A stretch of DNA of 64,000 nucleotides from Actinomadura rupiterrae. GTDB taxonomy: Bacteria > Actinomycetota > Actinomycetes > Streptosporangiales > Streptosporangiaceae. The position numbers and the translations under genes are program-made. The stretch lies in NCBI RefSeq assembly GCF_024172125.1, contig NZ_JAMZEA010000004.1, forward strand, positions 496,001 to 560,000, read 5' to 3'. Every line of letters starts with the position of its first letter. The stretch's first letter is position 1. Shown here in pieces: positions 8,438 to 16,145 of the stretch. The notes under the pieces are model-generated. The model saw only the letters and a list, made by a program, of their open reading frames with translations, made no database searches and was not told where the DNA came from.

Positions 8438-8719
8438 TGTTCCGTCCTCCTGGGGTACGGGCCGTTGGCTGTCAGAGTAAAGGCTCGCGACATGCCGCAC
8501 GTCATCCGGGTCCCGAATACTACTCGGCAGTAGCTTACGGGAAAAAGCGGTCCGGTCCGAACACGGACCGTCACCTCTTTCTCCGTGTCTCCGGGCCCTG
8601 CGTGTCCTGGGAACTCTTCGCCTCCCGGCCCTGGCGGCCCCCCGGCGCGCCCCGAGCGATGAGTTCGCGCGACGCGTCCAGTCCATCCCTTCGGACCGTT
8701 CGTGAAGAAGGAGTACCAG

Positions 8720-9316
8720 ATGACCGTCGAGTTCGACTTCGAGCCCGCCGCGCGCCGCCTCGCCGGGGTGCTCGCCGCGATCCCCGCGGACGCGCTGGAC
8801 GCCCCGACCCCCTGCGAGGACACCACCGTCGGCGCCCTGCTCGACCACGTCAACGGCTTCACCTGGACGTTCACCCAGGTGGCGCGCAAGGCGGTCGCGC
8901 CCGGCTCGTCCCGTCCGGCCCGCACGGACGCCGGGAGCCTGCCCGCCGACTGGCGCGACCGGGTGGACGCCCAGCTCAAGGAGCTCGTCGAGGCGTGGCG
9001 CGAGCCGTCCGCCTGGGACGGCATGAGCGAGGCGGGCGGGGTCACGCTGCCCGCGAACGTCCTGGCGCGGGTCGCGCTGGACGAGCTGATCCTGCACGGC
9101 TGGGACCTGGCCCGGGCGACCGGTCAGACTTACGACGTCCCCGTCGAGGAGGCCGAGCAGTGCATCGCGCTGTTCGAGTCGCTGCCCGCCCAAGCGGAGG
9201 ACGCCCCGCGCCCGCCGGACGGCGCGTTCGGCCCGCCCGTCCCGGTCGCGGACGACGCGTCCGCGCTGGACCGCCTGGTCGCCCGCAGCGGCCGCAACCC
9301 CGCCTGGACCCCGTAA
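8720..9316 (+). CDS. TIGR03086-type metal-binding protein (DinB/mycothiol-dependent fold)
   Basis: A 198-residue protein with the N-terminal pattern of maleylpyruvate-isomerase-like/DinB four-helix proteins. PTPCEDTTVGALLDHVNG lies near residues 30-47 and ELILHGWDLARATG near 115-128; these supply the His residues that usually bind a divalent metal. Members of TIGR03086 are common in actinobacteria, and some relatives use mycothiol. No reaction is known for this subgroup. ATG at 8720 follows GAAGGAG by 6 bases. The gene diverges from the EtfD-like gene over a 282-bp spacer. Its last codons and stop lie inside the first copy of a 19-bp tandem repeat. Confidence 0.75.
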   Translation: MTVEFDFEPAARRLAGVLAAIPADALDAPTPCEDTTVGALLDHVNGFTWTFTQVARKAVAPGSSRPARTDAGSLPADWRDRVDAQLKELVEAWREPSAWDGMSEAGGVTLPANVLARVALDELILHGWDLARATGQTYDVPVEEAEQCIALFESLPAQAEDAPRPPDGAFGPPVPVADDASALDRLVARSGRNPAWTP

Positions 9317-9357
9317 CCGCGCCTGGACCCCGTAACCGCGCCTGGACCCCGTAACCG
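9300..9357. repeat. 19-bp tandem repeat, three copies, spanning a stop codon
   Basis: CGCCTGGACCCCGTAACCG occurs three times in tandem from about 9300 to 9357. The first copy contains the last codons and TAA of the upstream gene; the other two are non-coding. Only 10 bp separate the array from the convergent thiolase stop. Confidence 0.85.
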
Positions 9358-9367
9358 CCCCGGGGGG

Positions 9368-10579
9368 TCAGGCGATGCGTTCGAAGATGGCGGCCAGGCC
9401 CTGGCCGCCGCCGATGCACATCGTTTCGAGGGCGTAGCGGCCCTCGCGGCGGTGCAGTTCGCGGGCGAGCGTGGCGAGGATGCGGGCGCCGGTGGCGCCG
9501 ACCGGGTGGCCGAGGGAGATGCCCGATCCGTTCACGTTGGTCCGGTCCCAGTCGGCGTCCGTGAAGTCCCATTCGCGGGTGACGGCGAGGACCTGGGCGG
9601 CGAACGCCTCGTTCAGCTCGATGAGGTCGATGTCGGCGAGGGCGAGGTTCGCGCGTTCGAGGGCCTTGGCGGTGGCCGGGACCGGGCCGATGCCCATCGT
9701 CCGGGGCGGGACGCCCGCGCGCGCCCACGAGACGAGCCGGACGAGCGGGCGCAGGCCGAGCTCGGCGGCGCGTTCCGGGGTCGTGACGATGCAGGCGGCG
9801 GCCGCGTCGTTCTGCCCGGACGCGTTTCCGGCCGTCACCGTCGCCTCGGGGTCGGACTTGAGCAGGACGGGCCGGAGCGCGGCCAGCCCCTCGACGGTCG
9901 TGTCGGGACGCGGGTGCTCGTCGGTGTCCACGACGACGTCGCCCTTCCGGGAGCGGATGGTCACCGGGACGATCTCGTCGGCGAACCGGCCCTCGCGCTG
10001 GGCGGCGACGGCGCGCTGGTGCGAGCGGACGGCCAACTCGTCCTGCTCGGCGCGGCCGATCTTGTACTCGCGGCGCAGGTTCTCGGCGGTCTCCAGCATC
10101 CCGCCCGGCACCGGGTGGTGGATGCCGCCCGCCGTGGTCCGGCCGCGGGCGAGCGCGTCGTGGAGTTCGAGGGAAGGCGTCCGGACGCCCCACCGCGCGG
10201 ACGTGGTGTAGAACGGCGCGTTGCTCATCGACTCGGTGCCGCCCGCGATGACCAGGTCGGCGGCGCCGGTCTGGATTTGCATCGCTCCGTCCAGAACGGC
10301 CTGGAGGCCCGAGCCGCAGCGCCGGTCGATCTGGCTGCCGCCGGTCGTGACAGGCAGGCCGGCGTCCAGGGCGGCGACGCGTCCGATGGCGGGGGCGTCG
10401 GCGTTCGGGTTGCACCAGCCGAGGATCACCTCGTCCACGGCGTCGCCGGGCAGGCCGGTCCGGTCGAGCAGGGCGCGGATCACCGTGGCGGCGAGGTCGA
10501 CCGGCGCGACCGCCTTGAGCGCGCCGCCGAACCGTCCGATCGGGGTCCGCAGGGGCTCGCAGATGACGGCTTCGCGCAT
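9368..10579 (-). CDS. acetyl-CoA C-acyltransferase (thiolase)
   Basis: A 403-residue thiolase that cleaves 3-ketoacyl-CoA to acetyl-CoA and a shortened acyl-CoA, or runs in reverse. The nucleophilic Cys88 lies in QIDRRCGSGLQAV. NEAFAAQ and GHPVGATGAR supply catalytic Asn/Glu and His, and CIGGGQG near the C-terminus holds the second catalytic Cys. ATG at 10579 follows GAGGAG. The gene is divergent from a 3-hydroxyacyl-CoA dehydrogenase with a shared palindromic operator between them, so the two are probably co-controlled. General beta-oxidation or a ring-cleavage branch such as 3-oxoadipyl-CoA thiolysis are both possible from sequence alone. Confidence 0.92.
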   Translation of the reverse strand: MREAVICEPLRTPIGRFGGALKAVAPVDLAATVIRALLDRTGLPGDAVDEVILGWCNPNADAPAIGRVAALDAGLPVTTGGSQIDRRCGSGLQAVLDGAMQIQTGAADLVIAGGTESMSNAPFYTTSARWGVRTPSLELHDALARGRTTAGGIHHPVPGGMLETAENLRREYKIGRAEQDELAVRSHQRAVAAQREGRFADEIVPVTIRSRKGDVVVDTDEHPRPDTTVEGLAALRPVLLKSDPEATVTAGNASGQNDAAAACIVTTPERAAELGLRPLVRLVSWARAGVPPRTMGIGPVPATAKALERANLALADIDLIELNEAFAAQVLAVTREWDFTDADWDRTNVNGSGISLGHPVGATGARILATLARELHRREGRYALETMCIGGGQGLAAIFERIA

Positions 10580-10698
10580 TGGACGGCTCCTCAAGGCGGC
10601 TCGTGGCGACACGGGACGGACGAGACAGACGAGACTGGCTCTTGGCAGGGTATGCCGGACACGGGCGGGATCGGCGGACGCCGTTCCGCCCACCGGAG

Positions 10699-10717
10699 TC
10701 TAGAATCTGGTTCTAGA
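10699..10717. promoter_or_regulatory. palindromic operator between thiolase and dehydrogenase genes
   Basis: TCTAGAA-TCTGG-TTCTAGA has perfect 7-bp arms. It lies 21 bp before the dehydrogenase GTG and about 120 bp before the thiolase ATG. The TAGAA-N5-TTCTA pattern is like operators of TetR-family regulators of lipid and steroid catabolism such as KstR, but the regulator is not encoded next to it. Confidence 0.6.
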
Positions 10718-10737
10718 AAGAGCCGAGGAGGCCGTGA

Positions 10738-12339
10738 GTGGAGCGCTGGGCGGAACGGGCGACGACGGTCCGGGTGGTCGGCACCGGGATCATGGGACGC
10801 GGGATCGCGCAGGTCGCGGCGGCCGCGGGCCTGACCGTGCAGCTCGCCGACGCGCGTCCCGAGGCGGTCGGCGAGGCCGTCGCGCAGATCGGCGGGATGT
10901 TCGGCAAGCTGGCCGCGAAGGGCCGGATGAGCGCCGAGGACGCGGCGGCCGCCGAGGCCCGCCTCGTCCCGCTGGACGACCCGCTCGCCCCCGGCGACGG
11001 GCTCGACCTGGTCGTCGAGGCCGTCCGGGAGGACCTGGCGACCAAGCAGCGGCTCCTCCAGGGGCTTGAGAACGTCTGCCCGGAAAGCACGGTCTTCGCG
11101 ACCAACACCAGCTCGCTGTCCGTGACGCGGATTGCCGCCGGGATGTCCGATCCGTCCCGGCTCGCCGGGCTGCACTTCTTCAACCCGGTGCCGCTGATGA
11201 AGCTCGCCGAGGTGATCCCCGGCGCGCGGACGGCCGCCTGGATCCCGGACGCGCTGACCGAACTCGTCCGGCGCTTCGGCCACACCCCCGTCCGCGCGCC
11301 CGACACGCCCGGCTTCCTGGTCAACCACGCCGGACGCGGCCTTTCGACCGAGGCGCTGCAGATCGTCGCCGAGGGAACGGCCCGTCCGGTGGACGTGGAC
11401 CGCATCGCCCGCGACGTCCTCGGCCTGAAGATGGGCCCGTTCGAGCTGATGGACCTCACCGGGCTGGACGTCTCGCACCCCGTCCTGGAGACGATCTGGG
11501 AAGGGTTCCACTACGACGACCGGCTGCGCCCGTCCGACCTCACGCGCGCGCGGTACGACGCGGGCCTGTTCGGCCGGAAGGTCGGCGAGGGCTGGTACCG
11601 GTACGAGGACGGCGTGAAGCAGGAGCCCGCCGAGGCAGCCCCCTCCGTGGTAACGGGAAGTACCACCTCCGTGGTAACGGGCAACACCGCCTCCGTGGTA
11701 ACGGGAAATACCGCGAATGCGGACCCGCTGCCGCCGTTCTGGATCACCGGACCCGCCCCGGACGCCGACCGGCTCGCCGCCGTGCTGGCCAAGGCCGGCG
11801 TCCCGGTCGAGCGCGGCCCGTTCCCGTCCGAGGCGGCGATCGTCCTGGACACCGACGGCGTGGTCTTCCCGCACGAGAACGCGCTGGACCCGCGCCGGAC
11901 GGTCGCGGTCGACCCGACCGGCGGGTTCGAGCGGCGGCTCGTCCTGACCGTCCACCCAGGTCTGGACGTGGCGGTCGGCAAGGCGGCGCTCGCGGGCCTC
12001 GCGGCCACCGGCCTGCCCGTGACCGTGGTCGGCGACGCCCCGGTGCCGGTCTCCGAGCGCCTGCTCGCGTCGATCGTGAACGTCTCGTGCGAGATCGCGC
12101 AGCGCGGGCTGGCCTCCCCCGCCGACATCGACACGGCCGTCCGGCTCGGCCTCGGCTACCCGTTCGGCCCGCTGGAGTGGGGCGACCGGGCCGGGGGCGA
12201 GCGCGTCCTCAGCGCGCTGAGCGCCATGTTCGCCGGCACCGGCGACCCCCGCTACCGCCCGAGCCGCTGGCTCGCCCACCGCGTCGCACTGGGCATGCCC
12301 CTCACCGTCCAGGGCACCACCCCCGCCGACTTCGCCTAA
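10738..12339 (+). CDS. 3-hydroxyacyl-CoA dehydrogenase (PaaH-like, two C-terminal domains)
   Basis: A 533-residue NAD-dependent dehydrogenase that oxidises 3-hydroxyacyl-CoA to 3-ketoacyl-CoA. The Rossmann motif GTGIMGRGIAQ is near residue 15. The catalytic HFFNPVPLMKLAEV lies near 147, followed by the first C-terminal dimer domain (DTPGFLVNHAGRGLSTEAL). A second such domain near 440-500 contains GLGYPFGPLEWGDRAG. The size and doubled C-terminus resemble 3-hydroxyadipyl-CoA dehydrogenases of the PaaH type. GTG at 10738 follows GAGGAG by 7 bases. The linker at residues 303-326 is made of an in-frame 8-residue triplet repeat. It is paired with the divergent thiolase. Confidence 0.88.
   Translation: MERWAERATTVRVVGTGIMGRGIAQVAAAAGLTVQLADARPEAVGEAVAQIGGMFGKLAAKGRMSAEDAAAAEARLVPLDDPLAPGDGLDLVVEAVREDLATKQRLLQGLENVCPESTVFATNTSSLSVTRIAAGMSDPSRLAGLHFFNPVPLMKLAEVIPGARTAAWIPDALTELVRRFGHTPVRAPDTPGFLVNHAGRGLSTEALQIVAEGTARPVDVDRIARDVLGLKMGPFELMDLTGLDVSHPVLETIWEGFHYDDRLRPSDLTRARYDAGLFGRKVGEGWYRYEDGVKQEPAEAAPSVVTGSTTSVVTGNTASVVTGNTANADPLPPFWITGPAPDADRLAAVLAKAGVPVERGPFPSEAAIVLDTDGVVFPHENALDPRRTVAVDPTGGFERRLVLTVHPGLDVAVGKAALAGLAATGLPVTVVGDAPVPVSERLLASIVNVSCEIAQRGLASPADIDTAVRLGLGYPFGPLEWGDRAGGERVLSALSAMFAGTGDPRYRPSRWLAHRVALGMPLTVQGTTPADFA
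11644..11715 (+). repeat. in-frame 24-bp tandem repeat, three copies
   Basis: TCCGTGGTAACGGG begins units at 11644, 11668 and 11692. They encode SVVTGSTT, SVVTGNTA and SVVTGNTA in the linker between the two halves of the dehydrogenase. Each unit contains an inverted GTGGTA/TACCAC or a decayed version of it. Confidence 0.9.
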
Positions 12340-12352
12340 CCTCCCGCAACCC

Positions 12353-12382
12353 CGCAGGCCCGCGCATCGACGCGGGCCTGCG
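12353..12382. terminator. bidirectional hairpin between convergent genes
   Basis: CGCAGGCCCGCG and CGCGGGCCTGCG with loop CATCGA, followed by GTTCGGG on the plus strand. It lies between the convergent dehydrogenase and CU044_5270 stops. Confidence 0.7.
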
Positions 12383-12393
12383 GTTCGGGTGCG

Positions 12394-13428
12394 CTAGGGC
12401 AGGGGTGGGTAGTTCGGGATCTGGTCGGTCCAGCCGTAGGAGAGGACGGCCTCGTAGCTCGCGATGTCGCCGGGCTTCTTGCCGGGCCACGCCGGACCGG
12501 GCTGGACGAGGACGGTCCGAGTGGCGAGGAGCCGTCCGGTGCGGGTGTCGACGATCAGCTGGTCGTCGGTGACCATGCCCGCGCCGGACGTCCGCCGGGA
12601 GAACGCCGTCCCGGGGCGTCCGAGCGGGTCCTTCACGGTGCCGACCGCCCGCAGGTGCGGGTCCGCGGCGAGCAGCCGGTAGACCGCGCCGCGCACGCGG
12701 GGGCCGACCGGCGAGGCGAGGATGTCCTCGGCGTTGCCGTACAGCCACTCGGTCGGGTCCCAGCCTTGCGAGCGTTCGTGGAGCAGCTTGTCCAGGTAGG
12801 ACTTGAGCGCGGGTGCGGTGTCCGGCAGCCGCCGCACGTCGACCGGGTCCTTCGAGCCTTGGAGGATCTGGTAAGTCTGGCCGCCGCTCGCCCTCACCTT
12901 GCTCCAGCGGAACGTGTCCCACAGGGACGAGCCGGCGCCCTGCTCGCTGGTCGGGCCCGCGTAGCGCTTGGACACCATGCGCATCGTGGACCAGGCGTCC
13001 CGGCCCGGCCCGGCGTCGTAGCCGCCCAGCCGCTGGACGAAGTCGTAGCTCTTCCCGTCTTCGACCAGCCGTCCGCCCCGCTGCCGCTGCACCTCCCAGT
13101 AGCGGCCGGACGAGGCGGCGGGCCCGCTCTCGACGCTGTGCGCGGCGGCCAGCATGAGCCGCGCGGCGGGCGTCGACGCGGGCCGTACCGGGTCGGGCGC
13201 GCGCGGCGTCGTCCCGGACGACAGCAGCACCGCCCCGGCGAGCGCCGCTGCCGCGCCCGCGAGCCCGAAGCCGCCGAACAGCGCGAAACGCGGCCGGAAC
13301 GCGAAGCGTCGCCGCGCCTGGGTCGCTTCCTTGTCGATCGCGCCGGTCAGCCTCCGGCGTCCGTCCCGCTCTCCGTGCGCGGACGGGTCCTCGTCCAGCA
13401 GGGACACGAGCATCCCGAGTTCGTCCAT
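12394..13428 (-). CDS. CU044_5270-family membrane protein, partner of ECF sigma factor (pair 1)
   Basis: A 344-residue protein: a short basic cytoplasmic N-terminus, one membrane segment around residues 50-72 (FALFGGFGLAGAAAALAGA) and a long outer domain ending in YGWTDQIPNYPPLP. The CU044_5270 family is restricted to actinobacteria and usually sits beside ECF sigma genes. An anti-sigma or sensor role is inferred from position only, since no zinc-finger is present. The start is ATG at 13428, because the two paralogues in this cluster also start MDE and GGAAGGA lies 8 bases upstream. The sigma stop lies only 2 bp before it. It has a WTxxxPNxPP-like end comparable to the paralogues. Confidence 0.8.
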   Translation of the reverse strand: MDELGMLVSLLDEDPSAHGERDGRRRLTGAIDKEATQARRRFAFRPRFALFGGFGLAGAAAALAGAVLLSSGTTPRAPDPVRPASTPAARLMLAAAHSVESGPAASSGRYWEVQRQRGGRLVEDGKSYDFVQRLGGYDAGPGRDAWSTMRMVSKRYAGPTSEQGAGSSLWDTFRWSKVRASGGQTYQILQGSKDPVDVRRLPDTAPALKSYLDKLLHERSQGWDPTEWLYGNAEDILASPVGPRVRGAVYRLLAADPHLRAVGTVKDPLGRPGTAFSRRTSGAGMVTDDQLIVDTRTGRLLATRTVLVQPGPAWPGKKPGDIASYEAVLSYGWTDQIPNYPPLP

Positions 13429-13430
13429 GA

Positions 13431-13997
13431 TCACTGTCCTTCCGTGTCGGGCAGGGCGGCGCGCAGCTTCCCGCGCGCCCGGTTGAGGCGGGATCCGACC
13501 GTTCCGGCCGGGATGCCGAGGGCTTCGGCGATCTCCCCGTAACCGAGGTCGGTGAAGGCGGCGAGCAGCACGACGTCGCGTTCCTTGGCGGACAGCGCCC
13601 GGAGGGCGGCGGCGAGCCTGGGCTGGGCGTCCCGCGCGTCCACCGCGGCGGCTACCCGGTCCTCCGGGCCGTCCACCGGACGGTCCGGACCGAGCCGCGC
13701 GAGCGTCCGGTAGCGGCGCTCCTCGACCCGCCGGTGCTGCCTGATCAGGTGGGTCGCGATGCCGAACAGCCAGGCGCGCGGGGCGCCGCGTTCCGGGTCG
13801 AAGTCGGCGCGGCGGCGGAACGCCGTCAGGAACGTCTCGGCCGCGACGTCGTCGGCGACCTCGGGGCCGAGCCGGGCCGCCGCGTACCGCCGGATCGCGG
13901 CGAAATGCCGGTCATAGACGGCGGTGAAGCGGTCGGGGTCGGTCAGGGAGGCCGTGACGAGGTCCGCGTCGTCGTCCACAGCCGGTGGAGAAGTCAT
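13431..13997 (-). CDS. ECF RNA polymerase sigma factor (pair 1)
   Basis: A 188-residue group 4 (ECF) sigma factor. Region 2 lies at about 22-88 (FTAVYDRHFAAIRRYAAARL, then DDVAAETFLTAFRRR). Region 4 lies at about 125-185 and contains LSAKERDVVLL and the [25 protein letters not shown] at 13997 aligns with the start of the next sigma gene in the cluster (MTSPPAVDDDA and MTAPPAVDDDA). GGAAGGA lies 10 bases upstream. It is co-transcribed with the CU044_5270 gene that follows it by 2 bp. Its targets are unknown. Confidence 0.9.
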   Translation of the reverse strand: MTSPPAVDDDADLVTASLTDPDRFTAVYDRHFAAIRRYAAARLGPEVADDVAAETFLTAFRRRADFDPERGAPRAWLFGIATHLIRQHRRVEERRYRTLARLGPDRPVDGPEDRVAAAVDARDAQPRLAAALRALSAKERDVVLLAAFTDLGYGEIAEALGIPAGTVGSRLNRARGKLRAALPDTEGQ

Positions 13998-14090
13998 CGC
14001 ATGCGGGTCCTTCCGGTGGATGTCACCTGTACTCCGTCCGCAGCGACGCCGCTCTTCGCCCCGAATCCGAATTTTCTCCCCGCACACACG

Positions 14091-14134
14091 AAAAGCCCGC
14101 GCACCGCCAAGCAGAAGCGAGGCGGTGCGCGGGC
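14091..14134 (-). terminator. terminator after sigma/CU044 pair 2
   Basis: On the minus strand, GCCCGCGCACCGCC (14095-14108) and its complement (14121-14134) form a 14-bp stem followed by TTTT. It separates pair 2 from pair 1. Confidence 0.8.
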
Positions 14135-14204
14135 GGCGGAGGGAGGAACCGGCCGGTCCCGCCGGGCCGGTTTGGGATAACGCAGCGGCGGGACCGGGCG
14201 GTGC

Positions 14205-15395
14205 TCAGAAGGGCAGTCCGGCGGGAGGCTTCGGCTTGGCCTGCGTCCAGCCGGACGACCTGACGGAGAAGTAGTCGATCACCGCGCCGGGCTTGAGCGC
14301 GGCGTAGGGCCCGCCAGGCCGGACCAGGACGGTGAGCGTGGCCAGCAGCTCACCCGTATCCGGGTTGAACAGCAGTTCCCGGCGCTCGGTGTAGGTGCCC
14401 TGCTCCTGCGCCGGTGCGCCGTACTCGGCGGTGCGAGTGATCGTCTCCGGCTCGGCGGCAAGCGCCACGCCCTTGCGTCCGAGCGGGTCGGCGACCCCCT
14501 TCACGGTCTGGATGCCGGACTGCTTGGCCAGCGCGCGCATCAGCCCCGCGCGGACCTTCGGCGGCAGCGGCATGTTCTTCAGCGCGCGGCCCGCCACCGA
14601 CAGCTTCCGCGCGGGCGTCAGGCGCCCGGTGCCCGGGGCGTACCGCGCCTTCGGGTCGTCCACGAAGAAGATCTTCGCGAGCGCGTCCGGGTCGGTGGGC
14701 AGCGCGGCGACCTGCGCGGCGGTCATCGCCGGCCGCCGGCCGCCGGACGGGTCGCCGGATCCGGACGGCCCGGGGAACGCCCCGCCGCGCTCGCCCGCCG
14801 AGTCGTCCGTCCAAGGTGTGGTCCGGGTGGCGGAGTAGGTGAAGTAGTGGTCGTTCGACCAGACCCGGAAGGACCGCGGGGACCCGGCGCGCTTCCAGGC
14901 CGCCTCGTCCTGCGGCGTCGCGGGACGGGCGGGCAGCTCGCGGCTGAAGAAGCCCTCCCCGCCGTCCGGCTTGGCGCTGGTGTAGTGGAACGCCTCGGTC
15001 TGCGCGCCGAAGATCGTGTAGGACGCGCCGGACGCGGGCCGCTGGACGTAGATCGTCCCGGACACCTCGTCGGTGTGCCAGAACCTCCCCGACGGCAGCA
15101 GGTCCGCCTTCGCCGCCACCTGCATGAACCCGCCCCCGTCCGGGGCGCCGCCCGGTCCGCCGGGCGCGCGCGGCGTCGCCGTGCCCGACGAGACGAGCAC
15201 CGCGACGGCCGCGGTCGCGCCCGCGAGCGCCAGCCCGGCGCCGGTGAACAGGGCGAACTTCGGGATCGGGAACCGGCGGCGGGCGGATACAGGTGCGGCG
15301 CCGCGTGCCTCGGCGAGCAGGAGCGCGCGTCCGGCCGCGGCGCTCTCCGGGCTCGGCTCGGCGGTGAGCGCTTTGAGGGCGTCGATCTCGTCCAT
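14205..15395 (-). CDS. CU044_5270-family membrane protein, partner of ECF sigma factor (pair 2)
   Basis: A 396-residue paralogue of the neighbouring protein. It has a cytoplasmic N-terminus of about 45 residues, one membrane segment FALFTGAGLALAGATAAVAV and an outer domain with DLLPSGRFWHTDEVSG, SFRVWSNDHYFTY and the C-terminus SSGWTQAKPKPPAGLPF. These three blocks recur in pair 3 as LPNGRYWYTDQIHG, SFRVWSNDHHGTY and SSGWTDTKPKAPAKAPF, so the two are recent duplicates, while pair 1 has diverged more. The gene begins 2 bp after the sigma stop, with GGAAGGGA upstream of ATG 15395. A sensor or anti-sigma role is inferred from context. Confidence 0.82.
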   Translation of the reverse strand: MDEIDALKALTAEPSPESAAAGRALLLAEARGAAPVSARRRFPIPKFALFTGAGLALAGATAAVAVLVSSGTATPRAPGGPGGAPDGGGFMQVAAKADLLPSGRFWHTDEVSGTIYVQRPASGASYTIFGAQTEAFHYTSAKPDGGEGFFSRELPARPATPQDEAAWKRAGSPRSFRVWSNDHYFTYSATRTTPWTDDSAGERGGAFPGPSGSGDPSGGRRPAMTAAQVAALPTDPDALAKIFFVDDPKARYAPGTGRLTPARKLSVAGRALKNMPLPPKVRAGLMRALAKQSGIQTVKGVADPLGRKGVALAAEPETITRTAEYGAPAQEQGTYTERRELLFNPDTGELLATLTVLVRPGGPYAALKPGAVIDYFSVRSSGWTQAKPKPPAGLPF

Positions 15396-15397
15396 GG

Positions 15398-15964
15398 TCA
15401 GGTCCCTTCCGGACTGTCGAGGGCGGCGCGCAGCTTCCGGCGCGCCCGGTTGAGGCGGGAGCCGACCGTCCCGTACGGGATGCCGAGGGCGGCGGCGACC
15501 TCCTCGTGGGTGAGGTCGGCGAGCGCGACCAGCAGGACCACGTCGCGCTCCTTCGCCGAGAGCCCGCGCAGCGCGGCGGCCAGTTCCGGCTTGACCAGGC
15601 CCGCGTCGACGGCCGCGGCGACCCGGTCCTCGTGCCCGCCGTGCGGACGGTCCGGACCCAGCCGGGCGAGCGCCCGGTAGCGGCGCTCCTCGGTGCGGCG
15701 GTGCTGGGCGACGAGCCGGGTCGCGATGCCGAACAGCCAGGCGCGCAGCGCGCCGCGCGCCGGATCGAAGTCGGCGCGGCGGCGGAACGCGGTCAGGAAC
15801 GTCTCGGCCGCGACGTCGTCGGCGGCCTGCGGTCCGAGCCTGCCGTGGACGTACCGGTAGACCGCGGCGTGGTGCCGGTCGTACACGCCGGTGAACCGCT
15901 CGGGCTCGGCGAGGGAGGCCGCGACGATCCCGGCGTCGTCGTCCACGGCCGGTGGGGCGGTCAT
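15398..15964 (-). CDS. ECF RNA polymerase sigma factor (pair 2)
   Basis: 188 residues, close to the pair 1 sigma factor over its whole length. Region 2 has FTGVYDRHHAAVYRYVHGRL and DDVAAETFLTAFRRR. Region 4 has LSAKERDVVLLVALADLTHEEVAAALGI and [13 protein letters not shown]. The start is ATG at 15964 with GGAAGGA in front. It is transcribed with its CU044_5270 partner. A strong terminator of pair 3 lies about 100 bp upstream, so it probably has its own promoter there. Confidence 0.9.
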   Translation of the reverse strand: MTAPPAVDDDAGIVAASLAEPERFTGVYDRHHAAVYRYVHGRLGPQAADDVAAETFLTAFRRRADFDPARGALRAWLFGIATRLVAQHRRTEERRYRALARLGPDRPHGGHEDRVAAAVDAGLVKPELAAALRGLSAKERDVVLLVALADLTHEEVAAALGIPYGTVGSRLNRARRKLRAALDSPEGT

Positions 15965-16063
15965 GGCATGGGGGTCCTTCCGGTCGGTGTCACTTGTACT
16001 CCGCCGGCGGACCGGATCACTTTCGGCCGGATCGCGAAAAAACCGGATCGAAAAACCGGATCG

Positions 16064-16102
16064 AAAAAAACGTGCCCCGCGTCGCGAACGACGCGGGGCA
16101 CG
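16064..16102 (-). terminator. Rho-independent terminator after sigma/CU044 pair 3
   Basis: CGTGCCCCGCGTCG (16071-16084), loop CGAA, CGACGCGGGGCACG (16089-16102), followed on the minus strand by seven T. It is one of the best intrinsic terminators in the window. Adjacent AACCGGATCGAAAAA repeats lie at 16040-16070. Confidence 0.9.
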
Positions 16103-16145
16103 CGCTGACCGGCTCGAAAGCCTGGTCAGAAGTAGCGACCGGCTG

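Noticed and set aside
6182..8533. A 783-codon plus-strand frame opposite the EtfD-like gene
   Set aside because: Antisense shadow with Leu/Asp/His-biased composition and no domain; the minus strand has intact Fe-S motifs and a good ribosome-binding site.
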